Counted from the stretch's first letter, positions 1-7,427 are shown. The stretch: DNA of 14,206 nucleotides from Grifola frondosa (GCA_001683735.1 LUGG01000046.1:1-14206); one strand, 5' to 3'. The notes: generated by a model from the sequence alone, not told the origin. A program made the numbers and translations.

Positions 1-2873
1 GCTTGACCGTATACTCCTCCTTTCTTATCAAAGAATTGTACATCCCTTAACAAGAAGGTTCGCCCATATGGTCCTAGCTGATAATCCTGAAATTCAAGGC
101 CACGTTCTGCCAAAAGCGTACATGGGCCTGATGATATTGGCTTCAGGTTATGGTTCTGAATCTTCAACTTCTGGGCTAGACTATTGTATAAGGCTTCATC
201 CAGATCATTATCTGATGAATCATCCACATGGCTTGAGCTCGGAATTGTACTTCGTCTCTTTGAGTACAATTTAAATGCTTCCTTTGCCTGTAGAGTTTCC
301 ATATCTTCTGCTTCATCAATATCGGCATTATTTCCTTCTGAAGATTCTGACGATGTAGAGTTCGCTTTGTCACTATCTGCATCATCAGGAAATTCTACCT
401 CCTCTGTTGAGTCGGTGTCCTCCTCAGATGAGGTATCGCTGATATCTGCCAATTCGGGAAGGTCCAAATCATCCTCCTCAATTTCTTCAACCCTCGCATA
501 TGGCTCTGTCTTGTTCCATTCCTTCACAACTGTAGCATATACTGCTGAGTCTGCAGAGGTTGATGGGGAGACTAGTAACTCTGATTCCGGATATCCATTT
601 TGGCCTCGGAATGTTAAATATGTTCCATCATCTCTTTCAGCAATTCCAACACCATTATCCTGCTGCCAAGGTCTTCCTAATAGGCCATCAAATGGGGGAT
701 CAGATGCAACATATGCATTGATATTGGTCTCAATATGACCAATCTTTAGTGGTATGTTCTCCACTAATCCCAGTAATTCGCCTCGGCCTCCATTTGCATC
801 ACTCATAGATATCGCTTTCCTTTTATTCATCGGCAAATGAACTGTAGATTTCCAGACCTTCTCACTGATAATATTCAGCTGAGAACCAGTGTCCACAATA
901 AATGACACAGGTTTTCGGTTACATTCCATGAAAAGCCGAATCAGTGATCCACGGGTCGCAGTGACCAAATTCGAAGTCGGCGCTGGAATTACGTCTGTCT
1001 TCTTAACCCGAAGAATATTCTGCAACTGCTGAGCAACTTCCTTGGATACTCCAACAACCTCTCCCACAGATAAGGTGAGTTGAGTGTTAAGTATCTTGTT
1101 AAGAACCGATGCAGGATCCACTTCTCTGCTGATCACAGAAGTACGTGCTGCTGATCGAGCATGTTCTGTCACTTGCTCCCTGTTAGGCCTATTATTGGAC
1201 ATAGCTGGGTCATCCAATATCTCCACATCATTGTCTGGATTGAAATTCCTCGTCTGTACATCAATTGGGGTTAATTTCTGCATTGGTACCTGAGGTACTG
1301 CAGAAATCTCGGGCCGACTTGTTGAAGCAAGGTGAGGTGGTGGACCCTTTTGCTGTGGCAACACCTCTCTTTGCTTTCCCTTATATCCTGTGCTTCCCTG
1401 ATATCCATCTCTGATTTGATTGCGGTAGGAACGAGTTTCCCGAGGGACCTTCTCTACAGGGAAGACCAAAACGTCGGACTCGTCTTCCTCATCCATTTCT
1501 TCATCATCAGAGACCTCATCACATACAAGGTAATTCACCTCTGGGGCTATCCGCTTAATTGCCTGCATCCAATTCTCATCTGGGTTTCGAAAAACTGGTA
1601 TACCATTCTTCACGGTAAACCTTCCTCGATAGTCCTTTAGGAGAAGACCCTTTGTCATCATTTCCTGTAGGCGAGGACAGTTACCCATAATGTGACCAGA
1701 TTCTCCACATCCAAAGCATCCTATTGAAGGTGGTCGAGATGAGAGAAAGCGATTTGGATCTGGCCTGCTGAACTGAGTCGGTGGAGGAGGTATGTCAACT
1801 CTATTAATCCGAGGTCGTGGTAGACATTCCGCAGCTAAAGGATTTAGCTGTGAAGCCTGAAGGTATAATAATCCATACTTCGGATCCTCCACGGACAAAT
1901 TCTTCATTTGCATGATTAGTTTGTCCATTTCGTCCTTGAGCTTATTTGGGTGCGGTCCTTTCATCACCTTTCCCAAAGGTTTGCCCAATTTGCTAGACTC
2001 TCTCCGGGGTGTTCCATGACTAATAGGAACTTCATCTTCATCATCATCATCATCATCATGTGCAGACCTTGCCTGGAATCGGACCTTCTTTCCACCTTTG
2101 GCTCTGGCTGCACGTCTCCTTGTATCTGCAATCCTTTCATTTCCATAGTCTTCATCATCTGAATCATCATCGTCAACCAGATCATGATCATAGATGTCTT
2201 CAGATCCTAATCTCTCTGTATCAAATCTGTCAGATCCTAACAGATTCTCTGCAGCATTTGAAATTGCTTCTGGCTCAAATGGTTGTGACATATCATGAAG
2301 TGGTTCTGTCAAAAGAATCCTAGCCTCCAGCTGCTTGCGGAACGGGGTGTAAATTCCAGTCCACAGGTAGTAGGCATAGTCGAAATCACTGATTTTCCTT
2401 TGCCCTTTCAACCATCCAGCAATGCGGATAAACTTCCTTAAGTATCTCCGCCAATCCTTCAGATCGTATATCTTTTCTCGCCTAAATTGGGCAACAAAGG
2501 CCTGAAGATCCTTCAAGCGGAACCTCTTTGACTCGAGGTCAGCATTGAAGTATATCTCGATATTCGCCTTTAATTGATCCCAATTTCCATTCCTGAAACT
2601 GGAGAAACCCTCAATAGTTTCTCGTACCGTACGAGAACAGTAATCTGTGACTGTTTCGCATTTCTCCTCTGCCGTAAGCCTGTGTAGCGTGGCCAACTTC
2701 TCAAAGTGGCGAAGGAAGGGCCTGACTTCTGCAGAATCTCCCTTAAAACGCTTAGGTGCAGTCTTGGTGCCTTCGACTGGCATGTCCATGACTGACCTGG
2801 TGTTTGAAACTGATGTGAACTGGCTATCCATCATAGGACTGCCTATATTCGAATTCTGGGTTCCGGTATACAT
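1..2873 (-). CDS. Gag-protease polyprotein, open at left edge
   Basis: Capsid, nucleocapsid and protease of an LTR retrotransposon; it would build the cytoplasmic particle and cleave the polyprotein. I read the frame codon by codon from the ATG at 2873-2871 to base 3: 957 residues without a stop. Residues about 40-190 are a Gag-like helical region (motifs ADLESKRFRLKDL, DWRRYLRKFIRIAGWLKGQ). Residues about 205-280 are very acidic, with D6 and D4 runs. A zinc knuckle, CFGCGESGHIMGNC (CX2CX4HX4C), occupies residues 386-399. A retropepsin follows, with active-site DTGS at 661-664 (IVDTGSQLNIIS) and the closing GLLGRPW at 730-736. A Ser/Glu/Asp-rich linker covers about 760-890. The frame continues out of the window, so it may be Gag-Pro fused to Pol. 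The long intact frame suggests a young or recently active copy. Start chosen as the first in-frame Met before the Gag domain; the frame is also open upstream. Confidence 0.88.
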   Translation of the reverse strand, partial: MYTGTQNSNIGSPMMDSQFTSVSNTRSVMDMPVEGTKTAPKRFKGDSAEVRPFLRHFEKLATLHRLTAEEKCETVTDYCSRTVRETIEGFSSFRNGNWDQLKANIEIYFNADLESKRFRLKDLQAFVAQFRREKIYDLKDWRRYLRKFIRIAGWLKGQRKISDFDYAYYLWTGIYTPFRKQLEARILLTEPLHDMSQPFEPEAISNAAENLLGSDRFDTERLGSEDIYDHDLVDDDDSDDEDYGNERIADTRRRAARAKGGKKVRFQARSAHDDDDDDEDEVPISHGTPRRESSKLGKPLGKVMKGPHPNKLKDEMDKLIMQMKNLSVEDPKYGLLYLQASQLNPLAAECLPRPRINRVDIPPPPTQFSRPDPNRFLSSRPPSIGCFGCGESGHIMGNCPRLQEMMTKGLLLKDYRGRFTVKNGIPVFRNPDENWMQAIKRIAPEVNYLVCDEVSDDEEMDEEDESDVLVFPVEKVPRETRSYRNQIRDGYQGSTGYKGKQREVLPQQKGPPPHLASTSRPEISAVPQVPMQKLTPIDVQTRNFNPDNDVEILDDPAMSNNRPNREQVTEHARSAARTSVISREVDPASVLNKILNTQLTLSVGEVVGVSKEVAQQLQNILRVKKTDVIPAPTSNLVTATRGSLIRLFMECNRKPVSFIVDTGSQLNIISEKVWKSTVHLPMNKRKAISMSDANGGRGELLGLVENIPLKIGHIETNINAYVASDPPFDGLLGRPWQQDNGVGIAERDDGTYLTFRGQNGYPESELLVSPSTSADSAVYATVVKEWNKTEPYARVEEIEEDDLDLPELADISDTSSEEDTDSTEEVEFPDDADSDKANSTSSESSEGNNADIDEAEDMETLQAKEAFKLYSKRRSTIPSSSHVDDSSDNDLDEALYNSLAQKLKIQNHNLKPISSGPCTLLAERGLEFQDYQLGPYGRTFLLRDVQFFDKKGGVYGQ

Positions 2874-2908
2874 GACTCCTGAACACGTATAACCGTGGGT
2901 GTGATCAC

Positions 2909-2920
2909 AGAGATATACCA
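2909..2920 (-). other. Candidate primer-binding site
   Basis: The minus strand reads TGGTATATCTCT here, about 36 nt before the Gag ATG. Primer sites of LTR elements start TGG, complementary to the CCA end of a tRNA. Only the first bases resemble the common TGGTA.. initiator-Met type, so the call is weak. If right, the LTR ends a few bases to the right (ATCACA on the minus strand, around 2925). Confidence 0.25.
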
Positions 2921-3502
2921 CTCGTGTGATGACGTATGCTTGACAACTTTTCTTCAATAACTATCTTTCCTCCCTCGCGGTGGGCTCCAACTCTTCTTGT
3001 CGTATTCTTCCGGCGATCGGTATGAAACAACACACTTTTCACCAAACAACCAAAAGGCTATCTGACTAGAGTAAATTTTGTTTTATAGTCGAGGGGTTAT
3101 TTCCCGGATAGGACGGGTGCACCGAGCGTAACGGGGTTTCCTACTTTTCCGGATAGAGGCTCAGTCGAGTCCGGTTGCGCGAAGATACGCTATATCACAG
3201 GAGACTCTGAAGATGCTCTGTGAAGTATCCTACGGTACTTGGTTACTTGCAGTATACCTGTGGGGAACAAGAAAAAGACTAGGCTAGACTCAAATAGTCT
3301 GCCTCGTTAGTATGCTTCTAACTTCTTTTCAAAGTTACTGCCTTCTTGCAGTACTTTGACTTCAATACTGATTCCGCTTGCTGATTAGGAATGCTCCTGG
3401 ACTTCTTTCCAGAGACTTATACTCCGTAATCACTTACAAGACGGACTTCCCAAACCCAATACAAACAACCAATTTCTCAAACTGACGGTGCGTACCTGAT
3501 GT

Positions 3503-3722
3503 CCTTTATGACAGGATTGCCTCCACTGTCCTAACAAAAGTCTACCAATCTTCCTACTAACCTTGTGCTTCCAGAATCTCTTGCCTGGACAGTTGACAAT
3601 TTAGGGAAGTGATATGCCCCTTTTGTGACAGGATTACTTCACTGTCCTAATAAAGGTCCAATATTTCCTGCCTGAACTTGTGCTTCCAGAATCTCTTGCC
3701 TGGACAGTTGACAATTCAGGGA
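3503..3722. repeat. Tandem direct duplication, ~104 bp per copy
   Basis: Copy 1 is about 3503-3606 and copy 2 about 3619-3722. The last parts, 3562-3601 and 3677-3716, are identical over 40 bp; the first parts are diverged (GACAGGATTGCC versus GACAGGATTACT). Each copy keeps an inverted pair ACTGTCC ... GGACAGT (3525-3531 with 3587-3593; 3641-3647 with 3702-3708), so each could fold into a stem in the retroelement transcript. Confidence 0.85.
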
Positions 3723-3896
3723 ATACTTTACAAACAGGTAAGCCTAGACCACACACTCAAGTGGGCCTCAAAGTTAGAGAAAGAAATTCTGATTCAAAGC
3801 TAAGGTTGGCTGAGGAACGAGAGCTTTGGGGGGGGATCCAAGAGATATGAGATGGAGATCAAAAGATGGATGGATGGGGCCCCTCGTTCGCTCCAG

Positions 3897-3904
3897 CTTA
3901 TATA
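3897..3904 (-). promoter_or_regulatory. TATA box of the retroelement promoter
   Basis: The minus strand reads TATATAAG, a strong TATA box. It points toward gag and is preceded 13 bp upstream by a heat-shock-element motif. Transcription would start around 3865-3875, about 1 kb before the Gag ATG. Confidence 0.55.
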
Positions 3905-3916
3905 CTCTACAGAATG

Positions 3917-4300
3917 TTTCTGGAAAGTTCTATTCTATGGCTGACTAATGCTCCTTCTGCTTACCAATCCACTCCAAATGCTTACCAATCCACTAAGTTT
4001 TCTGCTGACGAATTGCATTTGGAAGTTGCTGGAAGCTTCCTTGACCTGCTAGCACATTCTACACAGGTCTCTCTCCTTCTGGAGAATTCTCCCAGGTTCC
4101 ATGAGTTCCTAGGGTGTTCTTCATGATTCTATGATACTCTGGAGTCTACTGAAATATTCTAGCAGATTCTCCAGGTTTCTGTATTCTTCCAGGACAATCT
4201 GGAAGGGGAATTTTCGATTAAAGTCTTCTTTTAAGACTATAATCTTCTGGGAAATTCCAGGACCTTCTGTCCTTCCAGGATATTCCAGGATATTCATCAG
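3917..4300 (-). promoter_or_regulatory. Heat-shock-element-like motifs upstream of TATA
   Basis: At 3918-3930 the sequence TTCTGGAAAGTTC is a perfect three-unit nTTCnnGAAnnTTCn array, the binding pattern of heat-shock factor. A two-unit GAAGCTTC is at 4032-4039. Further right are many degenerate TTC/GAA blocks, including TTCTGGAGAATTC (4076-4090), TTCTGGGAAATTCC (about 4245-4258) and a tandem TTCCAGGATA at about 4274-4293. Several also fit the looser pattern TTCCAGGA. Inference: stress-inducible enhancer in the LTR. Short motifs in an AT-moderate sequence can arise by chance; the three-unit site next to TATA is the strongest. Confidence 0.45.
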
Positions 4301-4360
4301 CAAGGGGCCACAAGTCTGCTCAACTAAGCAGAAATGACCACAGTAGTCTTTGCTGACACA

Positions 4361-4769
4361 ATTCTGATTACAAGAGGTGAACTGAGCAAGTGCAATATGT
4401 GATGGGAGATGAATGTGAGGATAAGGAAAGGGAAGAAAGGGGATAAGCCGTGATGTATTATGACCTTGACCTTCTTGACTGTCCCTAGACTCCCTGCAAC
4501 TGCTGCTGCCACAATCGAATGTCTCCTGGGAAAATGACCGTGTTTGATCGGAATGCGACATAGTCATTATCCAGCTTCAATGCTCCTGTCATCCAGCGGC
4601 TGTCTGGGCTGCCCAATTCCATGCTATCGTTCCATTCCCTGCATGCTTTCATGTGTGTGGGTAGTGCAGACACTGGTCAATGAAATTGCCATGTCCGAGT
4701 ACCAATCCAGATTGGTGCACGACAGCGCGCGCACCCCTAGCGTAACAGGTATGTTCATTCAGTTATCTA
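4361..4769. other. No recognisable gene
   Basis: Short frames exist on both strands but none shows a known motif or splice structure. A small plus-strand frame starting MSEYQSRLVHDSARTPSV (ATG at about 4691) ends at a GTATGT-like donor near 4749. It could be the start of a lost gene, but nothing joins it downstream. This stretch is the transition from the moderate-GC retroelement to the GC-rich patch. Confidence 0.5.
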
Positions 4770-5165
4770 GAGCTGCGTCAACGCCCGCCACCGCAACGCC
4801 TACCACCGGTTCCTCGTCCACTCCCGCCGGCTCTCCTCGTCCTGGGTATCGCCCGCCTGCTCAACGCCCGCGGCCTCTTCCTCGTCAATGCCCGCCGCCT
4901 CGTCCACGTCTTGGGTATCGCCCGCCGGCTCCTCCTCGTTCTCGTCCTCTCTCGCCGGCTCCTCGTCGTCCTGGGTATCGCCCGCCGCCGCCTCCTCCTC
5001 CTCGTCAACGCCCGCCGGCTCAACGCCCTCCTCCTCATCCTCGTCTTGGGTATCGCCCGCCGGTTCCTCCTCGTCCTGGGTGTCGCCCGCCGGCATAACG
5101 CTTGCGGCGTTTTCTTCGTCAACGCCTGCCGCCGCCGCCGCCTCGTCCTCTCCCGCGCCGGTTTG
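4770..5165 (-). repeat. Minisatellite encoding an acidic repeat
   Basis: The plus strand repeats GTATCGCCCGCC at 4846, 4915, 4975 and 5050, with a GTGTCGCCCGCC variant at 5080, mixed with TCGTCAACGCCCGCC units. The spacings (69, 60, 75, 30) are all multiples of three, which suggests expansion inside a reading frame. On the minus strand, 5096-4800 reads as Ala/Gly/Asp/Glu repeats such as PAGDTQDEEE and AGVDEEEE, ending at a TAG at 4800-4802. Upstream, an in-frame TGA cuts off a short start (MEDNMNNDD, from 5191) that would join only with a one-base shift. I do not recognise the protein. It may be a broken acidic-repeat gene or purely a GC-rich minisatellite. Confidence 0.6.
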
Positions 5166-5300
5166 TCGTCATTATTCATATTGTCTTCCATTACTCGTCG
5201 CCAGGGAGGACTCGAAGGGAAGCGTGATGTAGCGCGGGGTGATGTATGCGGTATTGTGAAGTAGAAATTGAAGTTTCCCGCATGAGCTGCACACTTGCGT

Positions 5301-5322
5301 CCCGACGCGTCGGGCGCGCCCG
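5301..5322. other. Two overlapping perfect palindromes
   Basis: CCCGACGCGTCGGG (5301-5314) and CGGGCGCGCCCG (5311-5322) are both perfect palindromes sharing four bases. The first contains ACGCGT, the core of the fungal MluI cell-cycle box. No promoter or gene start lies next to it, so function is unknown. Confidence 0.6.
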
Positions 5323-5379
5323 CCGCTAGTGTCGAACGGAGACGTTGATTAAATTATTTATTATCTATAGCTACGTGAG

Positions 5380-5790
5380 CTCCCCGCCATCTGCTGGTCC
5401 TCGTCAACACCCGCCGCCCACCACGTCCCGCTTGCCGACCGCGCGCTGCTCGCGGGGCTCGGGTACAAGGACAAGCTCGCCGCCTCCGACCGCGCCATCA
5501 TACGAAGGCTGAAATCTTCGGCCATGATCTGGAGCTGGACGGCACACACAGACAAGATGACGAGGAGCAGCAGCAGCCACCCCACGCTGACCTAAATCAC
5601 AACGTCGGCGCCCTCCGGCATGAATGGGTTTCCGAACGAGAGGTTCAGCGAGGAAGCGGTTCTGGGACGGGTGCTGCGAGCATGCGTGTGGAGAGCACGA
5701 GCGTGTGCTGGTCACGATAGCGGGCCGTGTTAGGGACGCCGCGTGTGAGCGGGGAGACGGGCGTGGGGCGGCAAGATTGTACATGTGCGG
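5380..5790 (+). pseudogene. N2227/carnosine N-methyltransferase-like remnant
   Basis: Intact members transfer a methyl group from S-adenosylmethionine, for example to carnosine. Seen: the plus frame around 5424-5500 reads ADRALLAGLGYKDKLAASD, like the N-terminal LGYkxKL..D.AI segment of this family. After a frame change at about 5500-5508 it reads AEIFGHDLELDG, then HADLNHNVGALRHEWVSE and REVQRG, which resemble the family's HADLDxVrxTLRQFVREWSaEG region. A third frame near 5700-5740 gives VLVTIAGRVRDA, possibly a decayed VLVPGAGLGRLA SAM-binding motif. Codons are GC-rich at third positions, as in a real exon. No start, no continuous frame and no C-terminal half are present. The fragment begins right at a copy of the acidic minisatellite (5395-5420). 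Family assignment is from memory of the motif order; moderate to low certainty. Confidence 0.4.
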
Positions 5791-5827
5791 TGAGTCTTGC
5801 TGAGCATCTACATCGAGGATGCTGTTC

Positions 5828-5930
5828 GTCATGCCCGCCGCCTCGCCCTCTTAGCAGCAGCTGCCGCCTCTTTGACGTCAATGCCCGCCGCCACCTCCTG
5901 GTCCTTGTCAACACCCGCCGCCATGTAGGA
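5828..5930 (-). repeat. Detached copies of the acidic minisatellite
   Basis: The plus strand again shows ATGCCCGCCGCC and GTCAACACCCGCCGCC units. The minus-strand reading is AAGVDKDQEVAAGIDVKEAA, the same kind of repeat as at 4800-5096. Another single unit (CTCGTCAACACCCGCC, minus-strand AAGVDEDQ) lies at about 5399-5416. The units flank the methyltransferase-like remnant on both sides. Confidence 0.55.
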
Positions 5931-6075
5931 GACATCAGCATATGGCAGTATGCGACGGACGTGGAGTATGTTCTGTTCGAGTTCGCAGTCGTGGTACGTG
6001 TCCCCGTCGTTTGCTCCTCTGTGGATTTGAAACATCCGCAGACATTGTCGACTGACGACCGTCCCGTCGACGTCT

Positions 6076-6420
6076 GCACAGGACAAGAAACACCCATATG
6101 AACCTGATGTTCGAAGGATGGGCAATGCATATGACCCAAGGTATGCACCCACTGTATTCATCTCCCGTGCGTGTCCTGCGCAGTACGCTGATCGATCGAC
6201 CATGGAGAAAGTCGAATGGCAGAGGCCGTGATGAAAGCAGGCTCCGCAGGCCGTTACGAGTCGCGCACAGTCGACGGAGCGGTGCCTTCGCTGTGGATTA
6301 GCGAGAACGAGCTCGGGAAGACCTGTTCGCGCAGCTAAAGCAGGCGATGGTGCCATGGCCCGAGTACGAGTTTACTTCGCCGCAGCTGTACTACCGCCGC
6401 GTCTGGAAGCGGTGTCTCTG
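6076..6420 (+). pseudogene. Unidentified coding remnant with frame changes
   Basis: Three codon-biased plus-strand pieces follow each other in different frames: KKHPYEPDVRRMGNAYDPRY and TVFISRACPAQYADRSTMEK (about 6087-6220), MAEAVMKAGSAGRYESRT and VDGAVPSLWISENELGK (about 6215-6320), and DLFAQLKQAMVPWPEYEF then TSPQLYYRRVWK (about 6319-6410). They look like protein-coding DNA broken by small indels and a TGA. I do not recognise the family. They may belong to one decayed gene or to several captured pieces. Confidence 0.35.
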
Positions 6421-6449
6421 CAGAAGTTCTCGTTGGTGATGCTGGGACC

Positions 6450-6925
6450 GACGGTGATGCCTCTGATCGGATTGCTGCAGACGCACGGGACATCGCAGTC
6501 TGTATAATAGGTAGATACACGTTCGAGCGGCAGCTCGTTGAGGAGGGTATGTATCCGCTATCTATCCCGACCCACCGACCGCTAATGTCCGCAGGCTTCT
6601 TCGGCGCGCAGCAATTCTCCACCTCATACCACCAGCTCATCCAGGTCGAGGACACGGGCTTAAACAGGATGCTCGCGCCGTACAACTCGTGCGCGAACGC
6701 GAACAACGCCATCGCGGACTCATTGGCACCGTGTACACGACGAACTGGACGGCGGTGTATCTCGTGCGCATGCTGCCGCACATGCAGGCGCGCCGGCGCG
6801 GCGTGACGCTCGACCTTGCCAGCGTGCAGGCGATGCAGTAGCTCTGCACATACGAGACCATCACGCTCGGGTACTCGGCATTCTGCGCGCTGTTCACCGA
6901 GGACGAGCTGCACGAAAGACACGCA
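6450..6925 (+). pseudogene. Histidine acid phosphatase (phytase-like) remnant
   Basis: Intact relatives are secreted phosphomonoesterases/phytases of the histidine acid phosphatase superfamily, often annotated as phosphoglycerate-mutase-like in basidiomycetes. Seen: an exon from 6595 reads FFGAQQFSTSYHQLIQVE, then LNRMLAPYNSCANANNAIAD. After a frame change at about 6719-6725 it continues TVYTTNWTAVYLVRMLP, and then LCTYETITLGYSAFCALFTE, the typical C-terminal-half core of this family. An intron of 48 nt (6547-6594, GTATGT..GCAG) precedes it. An in-frame TAG at 6839-6841 replaces an expected Gln (CAG to TAG) in the AMQQLC-like motif. The catalytic RHG segment and the C-terminal HD motif are absent, and sequence after about 6925 no longer matches. 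Upstream 6450-6546 is open but not clearly phosphatase. A dead fragment. Confidence 0.65.
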
Positions 6926-7016
6926 GTGCGCATGCACCGTTTGCGTCCTCGTACCCCCTCACGATTGTAGGTATGACGGACACACCTGCAGCAGTGACGT
7001 GCCGCACCGCACATGT

Positions 7017-7061
7017 AGGAGGACGAGATCAACCGAATGGTCGAGGAGGCACGGCGCTATG
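7017..7061 (+). pseudogene. Possible Hsp70 C-terminal snippet
   Basis: After a TGTAG acceptor-like site the plus strand reads EDEINRMVEEARRYG, close to the Hsp70 motif LSKEEIxRMVxEAEKY at the base of the lid domain. Only about 15 codons match, so chance similarity is possible. If real, it is another gene piece cut close to an intron boundary, next to the phosphatase remnant. Confidence 0.25.
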
Positions 7062-7088
7062 GTATGAGGAGCAATTTTGGATGCGCGA

Positions 7089-7170
7089 CGGATGTATCTT
7101 AACTTGTCCGGATGTATCTTGATTCGCCCGGATGCATCTTGCCTTCAATTGGATGTATGTTGTCTTGAAT
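7089..7170. repeat. 20-bp tandem array, CGGATGYATCTT units
   Basis: Units start at 7089, 7109 and 7129 with exact 20-bp spacing and a fourth, diverged one near 7150. The conserved core is CGGATGYATCTT, followed by a variable 8 bp. Related cores reappear on the other side of the tRNA-like element. Confidence 0.75.
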
Positions 7171-7226
7171 ACTTAGAGGAGAGGAAAAATGCGTATGTAT
7201 TAAATTTAAATTCAGAGTATTGTAAC

Positions 7227-7299
7227 AGTCATTTGGTGCAGTTGGAGCATTGCCTGTTTTCAGATTTGAGGTCGTCGGTTCGAACCCGCTAGATGTCAT
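7227..7299 (+). ncRNA. tRNA-derived element (SINE head or tRNA relic)
   Basis: An A-box match, TGGTGCAGTTGG (7234-7245), and a perfect B-box, GGTTCGAACCC (7277-7287), are spaced as in a tRNA gene. A D-arm GTGC/GCAT (7236-7239 with 7247-7250) and a T-arm whose loop is TTCGAAC (7279-7285) can form. The AGGTC variable region (7269-7273) also fits. The anticodon stem (7252-7256 against 7264-7268) has no base pairs and the acceptor stem is almost unpaired, so it cannot be a working tRNA. This combination, an intact pol III promoter on a decayed cloverleaf, is typical of tRNA-derived SINEs or tRNA pseudogenes. The 3' boundary is not visible. Confidence 0.6.
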
Positions 7300-7307
7300 T
7301 TTACATT

Positions 7308-7427
7308 CGGATGCATTTGGGCATCCGGATGCATCTTGTCATCTGATCACTCAAATTAGGCCTTGGTGGGTACTCCATCGGGATGCATCCTGCCGAGGAG
7401 CATTATACCGGCAAGATGCATTCCGCG
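7308..7427. repeat. Dispersed CGGATGCATCTTG copies
   Basis: Direct copies lie at 7308-7320 (CGGATGCATTTGG) and 7326-7338 (CGGATGCATCTTG), with a diverged one near 7380-7392. An inverted copy (CGGCAAGATGCATTCCG) is at about 7410-7426. The same core forms the tandem array at 7089, so the family brackets the tRNA-like element. Confidence 0.55.

Larger units (their letters stand above)
1..4360 (-). mobile_element. Ty3/gypsy-like LTR retrotransposon, 5' part
   Basis: Seen: a long minus-strand frame (3-2873) with Gag-like sequence, a CCHC knuckle and a retropepsin, preceded on its upstream side by a promoter-bearing, repeat-rich, gene-free region. Known: in Ty3/gypsy elements the order is LTR, primer site, gag, protease, then reverse transcriptase, RNase H and integrase. 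Inference: the window holds the 5' third, and polymerase genes should lie left of base 1. The element is more AT-rich than the GC-rich patch to its right. The right boundary is uncertain; I place it at about 4360 because a plausible LTR end (TGTGTC on the minus strand) occurs there, but no second LTR or target-site duplication can be seen. Confidence 0.75.
2925..4360 (-). repeat. Probable 5' LTR plus leader, ends unresolved
   Basis: About 1.4 kb without convincing coding sequence lies upstream of gag. On the minus strand it begins TGTGTCAGC (near 4360) and could end ..CATCACA (near 2925), giving TG..CA termini. It contains, in transcription order, TTC/GAA-rich motifs (4300-3917), a TATA box (3904-3897) and a 104-bp direct duplication (3722-3503). 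That is the expected order U3, R, U5. A 1.4-kb LTR is long, so part of the stretch may be untranslated leader or flanking DNA. The partner LTR is outside the window, so identity between the two cannot be tested. Confidence 0.35.

Noticed and set aside
184..738. 184-codon Ser-rich plus-strand frame
   Set aside because: Antisense of the Ser/Asp/Glu-rich linker after the retropepsin; the minus frame has the motifs.
4121..4567. 148-codon minus-strand frame
   Set aside because: Covers the putative LTR promoter region, with no family motif and no coding-like composition.
4544..5098. 184-codon plus-strand frame rich in Pro and Arg
   Set aside because: The Pro/Arg runs are the GC-rich minisatellite read in an arbitrary frame; equally long frames exist in other phases.
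5829..6356. 175-codon minus-strand frame
   Set aside because: Antisense of the unidentified plus-strand remnant; only its end carries the acidic minisatellite.
6335..6937. 200-codon minus-strand frame
   Set aside because: Shadow of the histidine acid phosphatase remnant, whose plus-strand motifs are clear.
7227..7299. Functional tRNA gene
   Set aside because: The anticodon stem has no pairs and the acceptor stem is not formed, despite good A and B boxes.
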